A DNA stretch of 64,000 bases from Neoarius graeffei (lineage: Eukaryota > Chordata > Actinopteri > Siluriformes > Ariidae): positions 22,713,099 through 22,777,098 of the forward strand of contig NC_083583.1 in assembly GCF_027579695.1 (NCBI RefSeq), in the 5' to 3' direction. A program made the position numbers and the translations under genes. Below the pieces are notes generated by a model. That model was not told the DNA's origin. It saw only the letters and a program-made list of their open reading frames with translations, and ran no database searches. Numbering within the stretch: the stretch's first letter is position 1; each line of letters opens with the position of its first letter. Shown piece by piece: positions 24,285-35,871 of this stretch.

Positions 24285-25699
24285 CAGTGGTGGCTGCTGG
24301 TTTTTAAAACAGGGGAAGCCCATTTTACGCATTCATCGTAAAACCTGTAGGCTGGATATCAAAGCATAGAAAGGTGTGCCCCATTAGCATAGTGAACTAG
24401 ACAACCCTACCTAGTGGCAGAAAGTATTTTTGCTTGTACATTTCATGTTATAGTCTGGCTTGCCAGGCTAGTGCCTCATATCCTTAATCAAAAATATCAA
24501 ACATCCAAAAATCACTGGCTATTCAACGAAGAGCCTTGAACATCATACCCTAATATGCAACACAGAGTCTTTAACACAACACCCAGCTGTGCAACACATC
24601 CTTGAACATCATCTGCAACACAGTCTGGAAATTCATAACCAGGTAGGCTATGCAACACACAGAACCTTGAATATTATACCCAGGTATAACCTATAACACA
24701 GAGCCCACCATTCTCTTAACATTACTGAACAATATACACACTTCAGATTCATGAACATGAACACTATTTATACACAAATTCTGCCCTCCGTTCCTTTTCC
24801 AGAAAATGGTCTGTGACCCTGTCATACCAGCTGGTTGTGCTTTCCAGAGACTTTACCAATTTCTGTTAGTAGCTAGCACTGCAGATCCCAATAAGGCTCA
24901 AGCTAGCCTACAACCAGATTGAACTACAAATGAAATAAATGAGTGAATTCACCAATGATCAAACTGATAGAAGATGAAAGTTAACGGAGCACAACGAGTA
25001 ATATTTACATTTATTTACAGAGACATCGATGAGAAGAACCGTTTATATGAAAAGAAATTCGGACAGCACTTTGGCACACGACTACACTTTCTCGACATCC
25101 GCTAGGGACTGACTGATCATACTTCCGTGTTCCTCGCCAAAGTACCGCCCTCCTCATGTCTTTCAAACACTACCTCCAATAATCCTTTATCAGCCTGGCT
25201 TCCTGTCCCTCCCACTGTCTCGTTTAGTCCCAGAGAAGCCCGGCTTCCCTGGAAGTGACGATTTTGTTGATTTTAACCAATAACAACTAGCTGAAATTGG
25301 CTGTTCAGAGCCGTCTCGTAGACTGCAACGGATACCCGGCTGCCAGTCAGTGTTGCCAGATACTGCTGACGTTTTCCATCCCAAAATATGTTCAAAACCT
25401 GCCAAAATGCACTTAAAACCGCCCAATCTGGCAACACTGCTGCCAGTCCATAGAGCCCATTGAAATAAGAAAGGTTACAACCTGGCAGCAAAGGTGATCC
25501 TCGTAGCGAACTGCAAGTTCGTCAGACATCACTCAAATAAGTTACAGGATAGTTATGAACATAAATACAATCTTGGGCATATATTATGTTATGCAAGTTA
25601 TTGTTTTAATGAGAATTCAACGTCGTAGACGCCGCAGTTTGGGGAGAGAATTTTAGGGGAAGCTCAGCTTCCCTTGTTGTCTCTGAGAAATCGCCCTTG
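24285..25699. mobile_element. hAT-type element, 1.4 kb, no transposase
   Basis: CTATAGAC flanks both sides (24277-24284 and 25700-25707). The left end is CAGTGGTGGCTGCTGG; the right end read in reverse is CAAGGGCGATTTCTC, a diverged match. GGGGAAGC motifs recur near both ends. A 92-bp MITE lies inside at 25348-25439. Confidence 0.8.
25348..25439. mobile_element. 92-bp hAT MITE nested in a larger hAT
   Basis: Termini CAGTGTTGCCAGAT and ATCTGGCAACACTG are a perfect inverted repeat. CTGCCAGT is duplicated on both sides (25340-25347, 25440-25447). Very short for a mobile unit. Confidence 0.88.
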
Positions 25700-25769
25700 C
25701 TATAGACATTGAAATGAATTTAACTGAACTGAAAATCAACCATAGTACTAAATTTTGTAATAAAACATG

Positions 25770-26885
25770 AATGGGTAGGGGTGGTGTAGTGGTTAGCACT
25801 GTCACCTCACAGCAAGAAGGTTCTGGGTTCTTGTTTTCCCCATGTCTGTGTGGGTTTCCCCTAAAGACATGCAGGTTAGGTTAATTGGTGGCTCTGAATT
25901 GACCATAGGTGTGAGTGTGAATGGTTGTTTGTCTCTGTCAGCCCTGTGATGATCTAACGACTTGTCCAGGGTGTACCTAGGGTTGCCAACTTTCTCATAT
26001 CCAAACGAGGGACACTTTGTTCCGGGTGCGGACAAGTACAGGCCCTGTACGCGCACCCCAGCGCCCCCAAATAGTTACCGAATTGCCTTTAGGTGAGGGT
26101 TTCAAATGTAGGCCACTAAAAATAAAATACTAAAATAGAGCTTTTAAAAATTAATAGACCAATTAATGGACCAATTAATGGATATTTTTAAGTAACTTAA
26201 TGCAAAATAACAAACAATTCCAATATTATTGTCTAATTTTTCTCTTTTAAACTTTGGCCAAATAATTCATCAGGCCATATTTATGAAGGCAATGTCATAA
26301 CCTGAAAAAGTATTTGCTGTAGCTTTAAAACCCTGATATTTGCTTAATTGTCCATTTGAAAACCCTAAGAACCTTCTGCAATGCTTCATAGCAGAAGAAG
26401 AAGAGAGAAAGACATCGCAAAGGCAGGAGTGAGGCAGAAAAGCTCCCCTTCTATAGGCTGAGGTCTATCCTGTTTCGGAAGGTTTTTTTAAGCTATCTGC
26501 TATCCTTATCGAACAGTTAGGCTGTATCCACTGGCTGCACCATCTGCTCTAGTTTAATTTGATGCCTATTTTGTCAGTATAGCTTAAAATTCAGGATATG
26601 GCAGCCTTTGACAGTGAATGATTTTAAATCACAGATGACTGCGACTTGCGGTAATAGCGCTTCTCACGGCAATAACGCGATTTGCACCATAGCGTTGAAG
26701 TGAGGGGCAGGATCTGTCCCTGACGGGACAAATTAAAATTACTCAAAAAACGGGATGTCCTGCCCAATACGGGATGGTTGGCAACCCTCGGTGTACCCCG
26801 CCTCTCGCCCATAGTCAGCTGGGGTAGGCTCCAGCTTGCCTGCGGCCCTGTAGAACAGGATAAGTGGTTACAGATAATGGATGAA
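25770..26885 (+). mobile_element. V-SINE split by a hAT insertion
   Basis: Head GGTGGTGTAGTGGTTAGCAC to GACTTGTCCAGGGTGTACC (25977), then the hAT, then the tail GGTGTACCCCGCCTCTCGCC to CAGATAATGGATG (26885). The central domain is shortened. Confidence 0.85.
25978..26789. mobile_element. 812-bp hAT element inside a V-SINE
   Basis: GGTGTACC is duplicated exactly at 25970-25977 and 26790-26797. Termini TAGGGTTGCCAAC and GTTGGCAACCCTC are inverted. No transposase frame recognised; the interior is AT-rich. Confidence 0.92.
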
Positions 26886-27660
26886 AGGGTGGCAGTGGAA
26901 CATTTACCTTTATATTTATCTATATTTGATGTTATTCTATCCACTGAATATGAACAATTGTGCGCTCTGACTCTACTACTAGACTATCAGCTCATATACC
27001 GTGAGTAGAGAAAAATAAAATGCTGGAGCGTGTTGCTGAACCAATCAAGGATGAAATAAAAACTCAAAAACAAAACCCCCCAAATTATCAAGCATTTAAA
27101 AGAAACAGAAATGGGTAAAATAATACACACGCACACATCGCCACATCCCTTGGTCTACACTCCAGACCAGTTGATGGCGGTAATGTACCTTTTTAAGTTG
27201 GTTTACCAACTGTCAAAAAACCCTGAAGAAGAAGCAGGACACCTGCCCCCCCCCCAAAAAAAAAAGCGCAACAAAATATGGAATAAAAGAATTTGATGGT
27301 AAGAATGTATCTTTTTTTATTTTTCACAAATTATTATAGAGTTTTTCACAAATTGCTCCCTTCATTTCGCCGGTTTGTTTACATTCTAAGCGGAAATTAT
27401 TTTGTCAGATGTTTTGTATAAAGTTTTAATTTATTGAATTTGCAAAAAATAAAAATGCTCAGTTTCTCAAAATCCAGTGAATGTGGATAGAATAAAACAG
27501 TTATTCCACTCAATCTCGTTGTACATGGCTTATACTCAACTCGGTGCTACGTGCCTCGTCAGCTATCAGCTCATGTACGACTTGATTTCGTGGAATAACT
27601 GTTCGTTATTTGAGTTGTGTGTAATATTTGTATTGGAAACATTCAGGAGGTCTATTTCTT
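26886..27660. other. AT-rich stretch with one inverted repeat
   Basis: No gene recognised. Contains C-run/A-run at 27248-27265 and the stem described at 27497-27604. Confidence 0.5.
27497..27604. repeat. Inverted repeat with ~33-bp arms
   Basis: The left arm AACAGTTATTCCACTCAATC with GTTGTACATG is mirrored by CATGTACGACTTGATTTCG and TGGAATAACTGTT around a loop of about 40 bases. Could be one end structure of a DNA transposon. Confidence 0.7.
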
Positions 27661-28260
27661 CTTTATTTCGGCTGCTCCCGTTAGGGGTCGCCACAGCGGA
27701 TCATCATCTCATTATCTCTAGCTGCTTTATCCTGTTCTACAGGGTCGCAGGCAAGCTGGAGCCTATCCCAGCTGACTACGGGCGAAAGGCGGGGTACACC
27801 CTGGACAAGTCGCCAGGTCATCACAGGGCTGACACATAGACACAGACAACCATTCACACTCACATTCACACCTACGGTCAATTTAGAGTCACCAGTTAAC
27901 CTAACCTGCATGTCTTTGGACTGTGGGGGAAACCGGAGCACCCGGAGGAAACCCACGCGGACACGGGGAGAACATGCAAACTCCACACAGAAAGGCCCTC
28001 GCCAGCCACGGGGCTCGAACCCAGACCTTCTTGCTGTGAGGCGACAGCGCTAACCACTACACCACCGTGCCGCCCCGCCACAGCGGCTCATCCTTCCCAA
28101 TTTATGATCCACATATTTGATTTGGCATAGGTTTTTACACCGGATGCCCTTCCTGACACAACCCTCCCCAATCTGTCCGGCCTTGGGACCAGCACTAAGT
28201 ATGCACTGGCTTGTACAACCCCAATGGCTGGGTATTTTACCAATGGCTTGGTATTTTGCA
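27661..28260. repeat. Older dispersed repeat split by a V-SINE
   Basis: The left part TTTCGGCTGCTCCCGTTAGG and GGTCGCCACAGCGG resumes after the SINE with GGATGCCCTTCCTGACACAA and GGGACCAGCACTAAGTATGC. This is a common fish dispersed sequence of SINE-like type. It ends near TGGCTGGGTATTTTACC with a short duplication of GGTATTTT. Confidence 0.65.
27705..28075 (-). mobile_element. V-SINE, full length, with 16-bp target duplication
   Basis: Flanked by CGCCACAGCGGATCAT (27689-27704) and CGCCACAGCGGCTCAT (28076-28091), one mismatch. Complete reverse copy. Confidence 0.93.
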
Positions 28261-28557
28261 TGTTCTCCCCGTGTCTGCGTGGGTTTCCTCCGGGTGCTCC
28301 GGTTTCCCCCACAATCCAAAAGACATGCGGTTAGGTTAACATGGGACGGTCTTGGGCTGAGGTGCTCTTGAGCAAGGCACCTAACTCCCAACTGCTTCCT
28401 GGGCGCTGTTAGCATAGCTGCCCACTGCTCTGGGTATGTGTGTGTGCTCATTGCTCATGTGTGTGTTCACTGCTTCAGATGGGTTAAATGCAGAGAGGAA
28501 ATTTCACAAGCGTGTGATGAATAAAGTTGTGCTTTCTTTCTTTCTTTCTTTCTTTCT
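28257..28557 (+). mobile_element. SINE with V-type central domain and tail B
   Basis: Begins inside the central domain (GCATGTTCTCCCCGTGTCTG), passes GTTAGGTTAACATGGGACGG into tail B (TGCTCTTGAGCAAGGCACCT ... TTCAGATGGGTTAAATGCAG) and ends AATAAAGTTGTG then (CTTT)n. The tRNA head is missing. Confidence 0.8.
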
Positions 28558-28722
28558 AATCTGCATGCCTTTGAACTGTAGAGGAAACCAGAGCACCTGG
28601 AGGAAACCCATGCAAACACGGAGAGGACATGCAAACTCCACACAGAAAGGCCCCTGGGGTCGGCCATGAGGTTCGAACCCGGAACCTCAGTGAGGTGACA
28701 GTGATAACCACTGTGTCGCCTC
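28558..28722 (-). mobile_element. V-SINE head fragment
   Basis: Reverse fragment from TCTGCATGCCTTTGAACTGT to a diverged head near ACCACTGTGTCGCC. More diverged than other copies, so probably older. Confidence 0.7.
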
Positions 28723-29785
28723 AGGAAATCTATTTAAAGCCATAATAAGCAAAGAAATGGAGCTGCAAATGTGACGCAAACAGCTTCACTTCATAACTGC
28801 ACCTATATATAGTGCTATTCGCACATTCACAGTGCCAGTTATTCATGATAAAACAGGTGAACTAGCCTTTGTGAGTGAATACAACACCCTGCAGATGGCG
28901 TTGTTGAGCTGTGAAGAAAATTGCCTTGTGAAGAAAAACAGTCTTGAAATTGCCAGTTGTTATAGTGATGATGATTTGGCTTCAATGCTAGTGAAAGGCA
29001 TTTATGAAATGTAATGTGTCCTCAGGGAAATTCTACAAAATTCTATAGCAGATTTCTAATGTATATTTGTTGTTGTGTAAATATTAAAGGAAAATCATTT
29101 CTTAAATCCTTAACCTTTGATGCCATTTTGTGTCGCTGTGCCATTCGTGTACAGATTAAGCCAACAGCCAGCCTGACATGGCCTTGTCTGTTGCCTTATG
29201 CTTTATTTCCTGTTATCCACAGTATTACAACAGCACTCCTGCTGACACAGCAACATATTCAAGGCCATGTCAGCGCCATCCTCAGCCAAACGAGCCTGGT
29301 CTTCCAGTGACTGTGTTTAGACTGGTGCCATGGGGGAGCGGAAAGTCCCACTGAGTCAATAGTGAGATGCATAAGTCTGTTTGTGTAATGCTGAAGAGAT
29401 CACAGTTTAATGCACCACTGCAAACTGCAACAACAGACAAGATTTAAAGTGACAGTTCAGCCAAAAAATAAATTGGACACAATTTTCTACTTAGCCCAAA
29501 TGTAGTGGAGCTAAGACAGGTTTAACGGCTGAAGTCTGCATCTTTAGCTTTGCACTAGAGCCAGAGGCAGCTGGCCAGAGCTAAGCCTCCTGTCTTTCAA
29601 AGAATAAAAGGTGTCAGTTTTAAGTTTAATTTTTGGCATTTGTCATATTATTATATTACTGTATATACTGTAACAAACGTCAGTATGATTGGATCAGTTT
29701 GGACTTTTGTCGAACCATGTGCAAAAAGCACAACTGGTAGTAAGAAAAAATAGCCTCAATGAGGCTGTAGCTCGTACCGGCCACT
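28723..29785. other. No gene recognised
   Basis: A 60-codon frame at 28832-29014 has no family likeness and no splice context. TTTAAAGTGACAGTTCAGCC at 29443 resembles one end of a TTAA MITE, but no partner end was found. Confidence 0.5.
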
Positions 29786-31078
29786 GTTGTTGTGTGTGAG
29801 TTTGAAATCTGATCGATCCTGTAGTGATTTTTGTGAAATTACATATGACTCCTATGTCGCCGCATCCATGGTAGATGGCGCCACCTGGTGGACAACTCTT
29901 GTTGGTATATGTCTTTAGAGTCTTCTGGGTGCATTTCAGTGAAAGCATCCTAGCAGGGGCGGCACGGTGGTGTAGTGGTTAGTGCTGTCGCCTCCCAGCA
30001 AGAAGGTCCGGGTTTGAGCCCCATGGCCGGCGAGGGCCTTTCTGTGCGGAGTTTGCATGGTGTCCGCGTGGGTTTCCTCTGGGTGCTCCGGTTTCCCCCA
30101 CAATCCAAAGACATGCAGGTTAGGTAAACTGGTGACTCTAAATTGACCGTGAGTGTGAATGGTTGTCTGTGTCTATGTGTCAGCCCTGTGATGACCTGGC
30201 GACTTGTCCAGGGTGTACCCCGCCTTTCGCCCATAGTCAGCTGGGATAGGCTCCAGCTTGCCTGCGACCCTATAGAACAGGATAAAGCAGATAGAGATGA
30301 TGAGATGAGACATCCTAGCAGTTTATGAACAGTAGTGTTTGGCATGATGAGTCACCCAACATTTTCAAACACCCATAAAATTTTAAATATGACAGGTGAC
30401 GCCACCATCTTGACAACTTTTATACATATCAACCTGGGGAACATTCCATATGAGTTTGATCAAAATCTAATCGAAATTGCAAGTGACCCCTCTGTAGCCT
30501 CATTCATGGCAGGTGGCGCCACCTGGTGAACAACTCTTGTTGGACTTTGTCTTTAGAGTCATCTGGGTGAGTTTAAGTGCAAACATCCCAGTAGTTTATG
30601 AACAGTAGTGTTTAATATGACGAGTCACCCAAAAATTTCAGACGCCCATAAAATCGTAAATATGACAGGTGGCACCACCATCTTGACAACTTTTATGCAC
30701 ACCTACCTGGGGAACATTGTATGTGAGTTTGATCAAAATCTGATCAATCCTGTAGGAGGAGTAGTGATTTTCTTGAAACTGCATGTGATCCCCCTGTAGC
30801 CTCATCCATGGCATGTGGTGCCACCTGGTGAACAACTCTTGTTGGTATATGTTTTTAGAGTCTTCTGGGTGAGTTTCAGTGAAAACATCCCAGTAGTTTA
30901 CGAAGAGTAGCATTTAATGTGAAGAGTCACCCAAATATTTCAGACACCCATAAAATTGTAAATACGATAGGTGGCGCAACCATCTTGAAAATTTTTATGC
31001 ACACCCACCTGGGGAACATTATATGTGAGTTTGATCAAAATCTGATCAATCCTGTAGGAAGAGTAGCGATTTTTATAA
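29786..31078 (+). repeat. Tandem array, ~275-300-bp unit, about four copies
   Basis: The unit runs from GAGTTTGATCAAAATCTGAT through GTGGCGCCACCTGGTGAACA, TTTAGAGTCTTCTGGGTGAG and CATCCCAGTAGTTTATGAAC to CCATAAAATCGTAAATATGA and CACCTGGGGAACAT. CATCC(C/T)AG markers lie at 29946 (before the SINE), 30311, 30584 and 30886, giving steps of 273 and 302 after the SINE. Every copy carries the CATCTTGA and GTGGCGC blocks with scattered changes. A V-SINE sits between copies one and two. The array ends in a GGACGACGG-rich stretch at 31085-31130. Confidence 0.85.
29957..30310 (+). mobile_element. V-SINE inside the tandem array
   Basis: Flanked by CATCCTAGCAG (29946-29956 and 30311-30321), an 11-bp target duplication lying exactly at the array marker. 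Full length. Confidence 0.95.
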
Positions 31079-31288
31079 ATTGTGAATGGACGACGGAGGA
31101 ACGACAGGTGAACGACGGATGGACGATACGTGATCGCATCCAGTGATCTGCACCAGTAATGTGAAGAAGTGAGGCTAGGGCTGATTTCTTTCTAACCCAG
31201 ATTGTAGATTCATACAGCCGATCAGTAACACTCATGTCAGGTGATTCCACAGAGTGAAATAGATTTGATTCTTAATTGAGCTATCGAT

Positions 31289-31646
31289 GGCGGCACGGTG
31301 GTGTAGTGGTTAGCGCTGTCGCCTCACAGCAAGAAGGTCCTGGGTTCGAGCCCCAGGGCCGGCGAGGGCCTTTCTGTGTGGAGTTTGCATGTTCTCCCCG
31401 TGTCCGCGTGGGTTTCCTCCGAGTGCTCCGGTTTCCCCCACAGTCCAAAGACATGCAGGTTAGGTTAACTGGTGACTCTAAATTGACCGTAGGTGTGAAT
31501 GGTTGTCTGTGTCTATGTGTCAGCCCTGTGATGACCTGGTGACTTGTCCAGGGTGTACCCCGCCTTTCGCCCGTAGTCAGCTGGGATAGGCTCCAGCTTG
31601 CCTGCGACCCTGTAGAACAGGATAAAGCGGCTAGAGATGATGAGAT
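31289..31646 (+). mobile_element. V-SINE, full length
   Basis: Flanked by GAGCTATCGAT (31278-31288 and 31647-31657). Complete, with little divergence from the other copies, so a young insertion. Confidence 0.95.
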
Positions 31647-31977
31647 GAGCTATCGATAGATATTAGATTCACTGCCATCAATAAGAACTTTTATCATCAG
31701 CAATAACAAGAGATGCTGTAAATAAATAAAGCTGTTGGTTTCGTATCAGCACATGAGCACCAAACTCTATTCAGTGGTATTGAGACAAATCAGAATTACA
31801 ACTGTTTGGATGGTAACGCTGTTTAATTTGTATATTTATTCTGCTGTTTACTGAAACTGTTGTAAAATGATATTAACTCCCTTTAGTTCTTAACTACATT
31901 AGCCTCAAAGCTTATAGTGCAAAACTATAAGAAGCAAAACTTCTTTTGACTGAATTGACATTTTCATATATGGAACA

Positions 31978-33332
31978 GGTGGCACGGTGGTGTAGTGGTT
32001 AGCGCTGTTGCCTCACAGCAAGAAGGTCCGGGTTCGAGCCCCGTAGCCGGCGAGGGCCTTTCTGTGCGGAGTTTGCATGTTCTCCCCGTGTCCGCATGGG
32101 TTTCCTCCGGGTGCTCCGGTTTCCCCCAAAGACATGCAGGTTAGGTTAACTGGTGACTCTAAGGCTACAACGGCAACGAGATTTTTTTTATTTTTTTTAG
32201 CAGGTAAAAAAAAATATCGCGTCCACATGGGCAACGGATCAGTAAAACATCAGGTACGTATGGCAACGCAACGCTTGCTGAAAACAATGCAATACACATG
32301 CCACACCTCTACGTGCGCTGTAAGATGGTCCCATCGGAGACACCAGAACAATAGAAGAAGTAGGACGCATGCGCATAAACCCCTTCCTCTACCCGGCGTG
32401 AAGCACTCACAGGAACAAACACACAACAACAAGAAGAAGATGGCTGTGACTACGGCAGGAAATCGTGCCTTCTGTGTGTACAAATTAGTTTTATTAGTGT
32501 GCATAGTTTTATATAACTTAATTTTCTTATTGTGTGTGAACATTTTGAAAAGCATTTTTATATAATTTATATAACTTTTTATATTGTGTGTGAACATTTT
32601 GAAAAGCAGTCTTATCCAATAAAAAAAAAGAAATTCAAGAAATGGTTCAGTTACTTGTTTATTTAAAAGAAAAGCTGTATACAAAAGTGAATGCAATGCA
32701 GTGGTTCATACAAAACAGTCTGTTGAAGGGTCTTCTGACCCTTTTCCCCTCTGCCTCCATTATAGTCAGGTAACTGTTGCTTTGTGTGGAAGGCTGTACT
32801 TTCTGTTCATCAAAGCAGGTGTAAATTGTCTGTTTGGCAGGTCAGTCAGTTTAATGTGTAAACAATTTCAAAAGATTCTTATCCAATAATAAAGATTCTT
32901 ATCCATTGTTGCTGTTATGAATGATGCGTGCGAGAGTGCTGCTTGTTCTAGTCATGTGGTTGTGACGTCATTGTAAACAAATCCGTTCTACTCATCCAGA
33001 CGACTTTGCAACTGCGCCGTTGCCAGATTTTTCCACTCTGGAACCCGTTCTCAAAAAATATCGTTTTGGGGCACGCAAAACGCCGGTGCCGTGTGGACGC
33101 CAGGCTGAAACGATAAAAAATTTTATCAGATTCACCTGAATCCGTTGCCGTGTGGACAGGGCCTAAATTGACTGTGAGTGTGAATGGTTGTCTGTGTCTA
33201 TGTGTCAGCCCTGTGATGACCTGGTGACTTGTCCAAGGTGTACCCCGCCTTTCGCCCATAGTCAGCTGGGATAGGCTCCAGCTTGTCTGAGACCCTGTAG
33301 AAAGATAAAGCGGCTACAGATAATGAGATGAG
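31978..33332 (+). mobile_element. V-SINE split by a 1000-bp DNA element
   Basis: ATATATGGAACA flanks the whole (31966-31977 and 33333-33344). Head and central domain run to GGTGACTCTAA (32162); the tail resumes at CTAAATTGACTGTGAGTG (33163). Confidence 0.93.
32163..33162. mobile_element. Non-autonomous DNA transposon inserted in a V-SINE
   Basis: Ends GGCTACAACGGCAACGAG and, in reverse from the right, GCCCTGTCCACACGGCAACG. CTAA is present at both junctions (32159-32162, 33163-33166), and removing the element restores the SINE sequence. GTCCACATGGGCAACGG near 32221 mirrors the right end more closely. An internal frame starting MAVTTAGNRAFCVYK (32441) is unexplained. A 3-4-bp duplication fits Harbinger-like elements; inferred. 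Confidence 0.8.
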
Positions 33333-33344
33333 ATATATGGAACA

Positions 33345-34766
33345 TTATATATTTTTACACAATTTGTTTTCCGCCAACAATAATGTAGGTCTTGCTGCAA
33401 AAATCCAGAATTCACAAAGGACATTTTGAAACTCATAGCTAGTGTCAGCCATGTTGGAAAAGTACCTCGATCCTTTCATTACTCTCAGTGCAGTGCCAGA
33501 ACAATGACAGATCCCTTTTTTTTTTGACCCAACAATATGTATGAATGCACAGAATTTACACACAAGTCTTGAATTTTATCTCTGGCATATGTCAAGTCCT
33601 AATAATAGTCTCTAAACATGTCACATTAATCAGTGGCGTTGCTGTATTTGCCCTCCACGTCCTCTGGCTCCGCTTAGCCATGCCATGCAAGTGTGTGGGC
33701 TGCTAATAGCATTCTGACAGGTGATGGGAAACCTGCTGCCCCCCATATGCCAGTCTGCAGACAAACACTTAATTGTCCCAGGTGCCAGCCATGCACACAC
33801 AGTGCCATAATTAACAGACTGCCAGTGCAGTAATGCCAACCCTTCAAACCAGGGGCAGAGAGTGCACTGACAGTTATTTCATGGATTCATATGCAGCGGT
33901 ACAACAAACTCAAACTGTCCGGCTAAAAATAACTGACTATTCTCAGAAAGCTAGTGAGAATACTCTGTAGAGAATCCAACAGGATATGCATTACTTAGAT
34001 GACTCATCCAGGCCTCTCAGCAGTCAAGAGAACTGCAGAAAGAAAGAAAAAACAATGAGCCGAAGGTGCAATTAATATGTAGTTGTATGTGTAGTTTAGT
34101 TATAGTTATAGTCCTGCAGCAGGAGACCAGAGAGCAGAGCTGTGTGCACAGTCATTCATTAAGCCTTTGTGCTTCAGCTGGGACTAGCAAAATCATTCTC
34201 TCTCATTAAAGTTCTTTCTTCTGGGGTGCCTTCTTTGGCAGGAGCATAAAAATGCCCTCTCAAGCCACTGGAACACATCCTGAATATAATCAAGCTGCCT
34301 ACTGTACATCAGCTTAATTGCATTCTTGCTGGGACGATGTCACTTCATTCAGCGGGCTTCCACAGTCGGTGACTCAGAGGCCATGCTCTGATTCAGTAAC
34401 AGCTAGTCACAATTCTGCCTTGATGTCTGGAAATGACTCAGTGTAATTCTGGAATTGAAGTATATTTGTTTTTTTTTTTCAAACTCAAGAATGAGGAAAA
34501 CATCTGTTGTCTCACCACAAGCTAACGACGGAATTAAGTCAAAGGCGAGATGCAGCGAAATGTATTTTGATACATACTACCAAAATAACCCGATTCAAAT
34601 ATAATGCGTAAGAGATAAAACACAACAGGGCGTGCTGTTCTAGAACAACACTCGTTTATTGGGTGGTGCGATTATTTTCATAACAGTATGTCCAGGAACG
34701 TTTTATTCTCCTTATAGCACAACAATTTTGCCAATTACATTTTTCTTTTAAATTAAAGAACAATCC
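33345..34766. other. No gene recognised
   Basis: Unique-looking sequence with a T-run at 34469. No coding, RNA or repeat signal recognised. Confidence 0.55.
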
Positions 34767-34983
34767 ATCATCTGTAGCTGCTTGTCCTGTACAGGGTCGC
34801 AGGCAAGCTGGAGCCCATCCCAGCTGACTATGGGCGAGAGGCAGGGTACACCCTGGACAAGTCGCCAGGTCATCACAGGGCTGACACATAGAGACAAACA
34901 ACCATTCACACTCAATTTAGAGTCACTAATTAGCCTAACCCACATGTCTTTGGACTGTAGGGGAAATCAGAGCACCCGGAGGA
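34767..34983 (-). mobile_element. V-SINE tail and part of the central domain
   Basis: Reverse copy from ATCTGTAGCTGCTTGTCCTG to GAGCACCCGGAGGA; head lost and several small deletions, so an older copy. Confidence 0.85.
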
Positions 34984-35127
34984 TTTTATTGGTCTTATTA
35001 ACTTTACTAGAGAGAAAAGACAGGCTGTTTATGGCTGTTATACTGTAAGAGATAAGAGGAACTTGGTCTGTAGATGTTCCACAACATTCGACATAATAAA
35101 TGAATAAAAAATATGATGTCTTGTCCT

Positions 35128-35503
35128 GGGGCAGCACGGTGGTGTAGTGGTTAGCGCTGTCGCCTCACAGCAAGAAGGTCCGCGTTCGAGTCCCGTGGCC
35201 GGCGAGGGCCCTTCTGTGTGGAGTTTGCATGTTCTCCCCGTGTCTGCGTGGGTTTCCTCCGGGTGCTCCGGTTTCCCCCACAGTCCAAAGACATGCAGGT
35301 TAGGTTAACTGGTGACTCTAAATTGACCGTAGGTGTGAATGTGAGTGTGAATGGTTGTCTGTGTCTATGTGTCAGCCCTGTGATGACCTGGCGACTTGTC
35401 CAGGGTGTACCCCGCCTTTCGCCCGTAGTCAGCTGGGATAGGCTCCAGCTCGCCTGCGACCCTGTAGAAGGATAAAGCGGCTTGAGATAATGAGATGAGA
35501 TGA
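35128..35503 (+). mobile_element. V-SINE, full length
   Basis: Complete from GGGGCAGCACGGTGGTGTAG to GATAATGAGATGAGATGAG. TGTCTT appears at both flanks, a possible short duplication. Confidence 0.9.
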
Positions 35504-35679
35504 GTCTTTTAGAATGATACTGTATTGGTGAATGCAAGGTTTTATAACACTGAAGTGGATGCAATTATATGTAAGTTTCCACTGCTAGCTGGTGAACAGT
35601 TTTATATAAAAGATACCACTAATTAAGTGAATTAAGCTGATTAGAGCAATACCATGGCACTATAATTGTGAATTTATTT
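35504..35679. other. Short AT-rich spacer
   Basis: Nothing recognised. Confidence 0.5.
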
Positions 35680-35871
35680 ATTTATTTATTTTAATTCACA
35701 ATGTTTCTTGCACTTTTAGGCACCTTGTATGACTTGGATGCGCATATCTATTGTATGTTTGTTATTGTGTTGTATTGCATGTTCTGTGTTGTGGCTGCAG
35801 CATGGACGAATGGCCCAGAACAAATTTCTCACTTTGTGACACAATAAAGTTAATCTTGAATCTTGAATTGA
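35680..35871 (+). mobile_element. LINE 3' tail fragment
   Basis: GTTTCTTGCACTTTTAGGCA to CACAATAAAGTTAATCTTGA with a repeated CTTGAAT end. Looks like a 5'-truncated LINE 3' UTR. Confidence 0.5.

Noticed and set aside
28832..29014. Possible small protein starting MPVIHDKTGELAFVSEYN
   Set aside because: No family likeness, no promoter or splice context, and length near chance expectation.
29443..29520. Possible TTAA MITE end (TTTAAAGTGACAGTTCAGCC)
   Set aside because: No mirror end or second TTAA was found within a reasonable distance.
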